From Candidatus Colwellbacteria bacterium RIFCSPLOWO2_02_FULL_44_20b (GTDB taxonomy: Bacteria > Patescibacteriota > Minisyncoccia > UBA6257 > Colwellbacteraceae), in contig MHIZ01000022.1 in assembly GCA_001817765.1 (NCBI GenBank), positions 18,920-32,219 of the forward strand: a stretch of 13,300 nt of DNA. The letters are read 5' to 3'. How positions within the stretch are numbered: the stretch's first letter is position 1; every line of letters begins with the position of its first letter. This document shows positions 12,027 through 13,300 of this stretch, piece after piece. Position numbers and translations under genes: made by a program. Below the pieces are notes generated by a model that saw nothing but the letters and a program-made list of their open reading frames with translations, was not told the DNA's origin and did no database searches.

Positions 12027-13160
12027 CTAATATATTACCTCAGAAATGGCTCCGATAAGAAAAGCGATTATCAAAACGTATCCAAGCGTTGGACTCAGTT
12101 TTTTGAGAAGTGCCGAACCATACCGCCGGCGCGAGCGCCACCAGATAAGAACGACAAGAATGCTGTCGAGGGCAAGAAAGATACCGCCCGTCAGCGCGAT
12201 AATTTGAAGGAAGTTTTGAAAGCCGATTATATATAGTACGAGTGGTAGTAATATTACTATTCCATTCGCCCACCACGTTTTTACTTTTAAGTCCTCTTCG
12301 AAAATATCACGGACATTTTGGCCGATCATAATATATGAACTTATAATCGCAAGAAGACCGAGTATTCCAATTATTGCCATCAGTGGCGGGCTAACTATTT
12401 CTTTCATTCCCGTTACGGCGTCGCTCGAAACCTGATTTGAGAGACCGAATACTCCGACAACAAAGAGTGTATAGACAAGCGTGGGGAGCAGTGTGCCGAT
12501 AATAATTGGAGTTTTTATTTTTTCAAATTTCTGCCCTGTTTTTTTGAAATATTCAACCAACGATGGAATTGCGCTTCTTCCGGCAAGCGAGAAAAGCACC
12601 GGACCGAACGGGAGGAAAATAAACGCCGGACTTATGACATTTACATTCACAAATGTATTTTCACTTATTCCCCCTAAACCAAGAATAAATACTAGACCAA
12701 TAATTAAAACCATTGCGCCCGTGATGAGCGTTTCCGAGAGCGCGACTGCTTTTACTTTTAGAAAGACGCAGAGTGACCCGATTATCCAAAATACGAGTAT
12801 TTTATATACTACACCTCCACCTCCAAAAATCAGATTCAGAAAACTTATCGAAAGAACGAGATACACAACAAGTGAGAGTAACATCGCAATAACCGCCGAA
12901 AGGAGCGCGAGATAGAAGCCCTCTTTGCCTAAATATAATCTCGCGTAACCGACGTAGTTATGAAGGCCCGGGGTTTTTATAATCGTATCCGCATGCATCA
13001 AGTAGATGATCGAGAAAATACCCGCGAATATTACGAGATACAAAAAACCGGTTATGAAACCGGAGTTCTTAAAAATAAAGGGCAGAGCGAAAACGCCAGC
13101 ACCGATAATCGTGCCGCTTAAAAGGCCGCTTGGTAAAATAACATCACGATAGAATTTCAC
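12027..13160 (-). CDS. amino acid permease (APC superfamily, aromatic/hydroxy amino acid type)
   Basis: The 377-residue protein has about 11 membrane helices. The first carries GTIIGAGVFALPF (16-28), the unwound-helix motif that binds substrate in APC transporters and especially the Tyr/Trp/Ser permease group (TyrP, Mtr, SdaC). GPVLFSLAGRSAIPSLVEY (186-204) in the middle fits the same group, as does the length near 400. Proton-coupled uptake of an amino acid is the likely role, useful for a host-dependent cell with few biosynthetic genes; the exact substrate cannot be read. The start is GTG at 13160, overlapping the stop of the upstream gene as GTGA, so translation is coupled. The following gene begins 3 bases after its stop. 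Confidence 0.85.
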   Translation of the reverse strand: MKFYRDVILPSGLLSGTIIGAGVFALPFIFKNSGFITGFLYLVIFAGIFSIIYLMHADTIIKTPGLHNYVGYARLYLGKEGFYLALLSAVIAMLLSLVVYLVLSISFLNLIFGGGGVVYKILVFWIIGSLCVFLKVKAVALSETLITGAMVLIIGLVFILGLGGISENTFVNVNVISPAFIFLPFGPVLFSLAGRSAIPSLVEYFKKTGQKFEKIKTPIIIGTLLPTLVYTLFVVGVFGLSNQVSSDAVTGMKEIVSPPLMAIIGILGLLAIISSYIMIGQNVRDIFEEDLKVKTWWANGIVILLPLVLYIIGFQNFLQIIALTGGIFLALDSILVVLIWWRSRRRYGSALLKKLSPTLGYVLIIAFLIGAISEVIY

Positions 13161-13300
13161 TCTACTTCGAATATTTCGTCCCCTTCACGCACTCGATCTT
13201 TTGCTTTAATACCTACCTCCTGTCCTTTTTTCGCTGTTTCAATCTCTTTATGATCGAACTGCATCGAGCTTATTTTCTGCGTGAAGTCGGTTGTCGCCCC
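13157..13300 (-). CDS. translation elongation factor-like protein, 3' part
   Basis: Only the last 47 residues are in the window; the start lies beyond 13300. They include TTDFTQKISSMQFDHKEI, AKKGQEVGIKAKDRVREGD and a final EIFEVE. This matches a small beta-barrel protein resembling domain 2 of EF-Tu/SelB, common in archaea and CPR bacteria and usually about 80-90 residues long, whose function is not established. The stop overlaps the permease start by 4 bases (GTGA). The match is from remembered family patterns and is good over this length, but a larger protein ending in such a domain cannot be excluded. Confidence 0.72.
   Translation of the reverse strand, partial: GATTDFTQKISSMQFDHKEIETAKKGQEVGIKAKDRVREGDEIFEVE

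Noticed and set aside
1..13300. Transposase, integrase, phage or restriction genes as signs of a mobile island
   Set aside because: No frame shows transposase, recombinase, capsid or nuclease-methylase motifs; the only mobile hint is the short repeat beside the tRNA.

Overview
The window reads as a stretch of chromosome from a small-genome bacterium of the candidate phyla radiation (Patescibacteria, most likely a Paceibacteria/'Parcubacteria' lineage). This placement is an inference. It rests on moderately AT-rich DNA, densely packed genes with 1-4 bp overlaps, hardly any Shine-Dalgarno sites, a compact tRNA gene without encoded CCA, many small membrane proteins of unknown function, and combinations familiar from that group: a membrane-tethered Clp-like ATPase, endonuclease Q and a short 'translation elongation factor-like' protein. 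I cannot name a species.

Left end, plus strand (1-1161): the conserved translation cluster infC-rpmI-rplT (IF3, L35, L20). IF3 has no ATG, GTG or TTG upstream of its conserved N-terminus, so it must begin on a rare codon, probably ATT. The cluster runs head-on into the minus-strand genes, and rplT overlaps the end of the facing gene by 17 bp.

All remaining protein genes are on the minus strand. Reading in transcription order from the right: (a) the tail of an elongation-factor-like protein, an amino-acid permease, an O-antigen-ligase-like polymerase, and a tRNA-Arg(CCG) that starts at the base right after the polymerase stop codon; (b) about 215 bp with a GC-rich, multiply folded repeat that copies and inverts the tRNA 3' end, followed by promoter-like boxes; (c) a voltage-sensor channel-like protein with an abnormal selectivity filter, a membrane protein of unknown function, a short disordered Pro/Gln/Glu peptide, and a strong hairpin terminator; (d) a Kef-type cation/proton antiporter, an endonuclease Q (repair of deaminated DNA), a small membrane protein and an HD-domain hydrolase; (e) a small membrane protein with a leaderless-looking promoter, a membrane-anchored Clp-type AAA+ ATPase, an Ap4A-hydrolase-like Nudix enzyme and a single-domain O6-alkylguanine alkyltransferase.

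The best candidate for an undescribed system is group (e). The AAA+ protein has two predicted membrane helices before a Clp N-domain. Its first ATPase ring appears dead (Walker A, Walker B and arginine finger all degraded), its second ATPase ring is intact, and the aromatic pore loops and the ClpP-docking loop are missing. This suggests a membrane ATP-driven remodeller rather than a threading unfoldase, and the translationally coupled small membrane protein is a plausible partner. Secondary points of interest are the channel with a Glu-containing non-K+ filter and the repeat that can pair with the 3' half of the tRNA.
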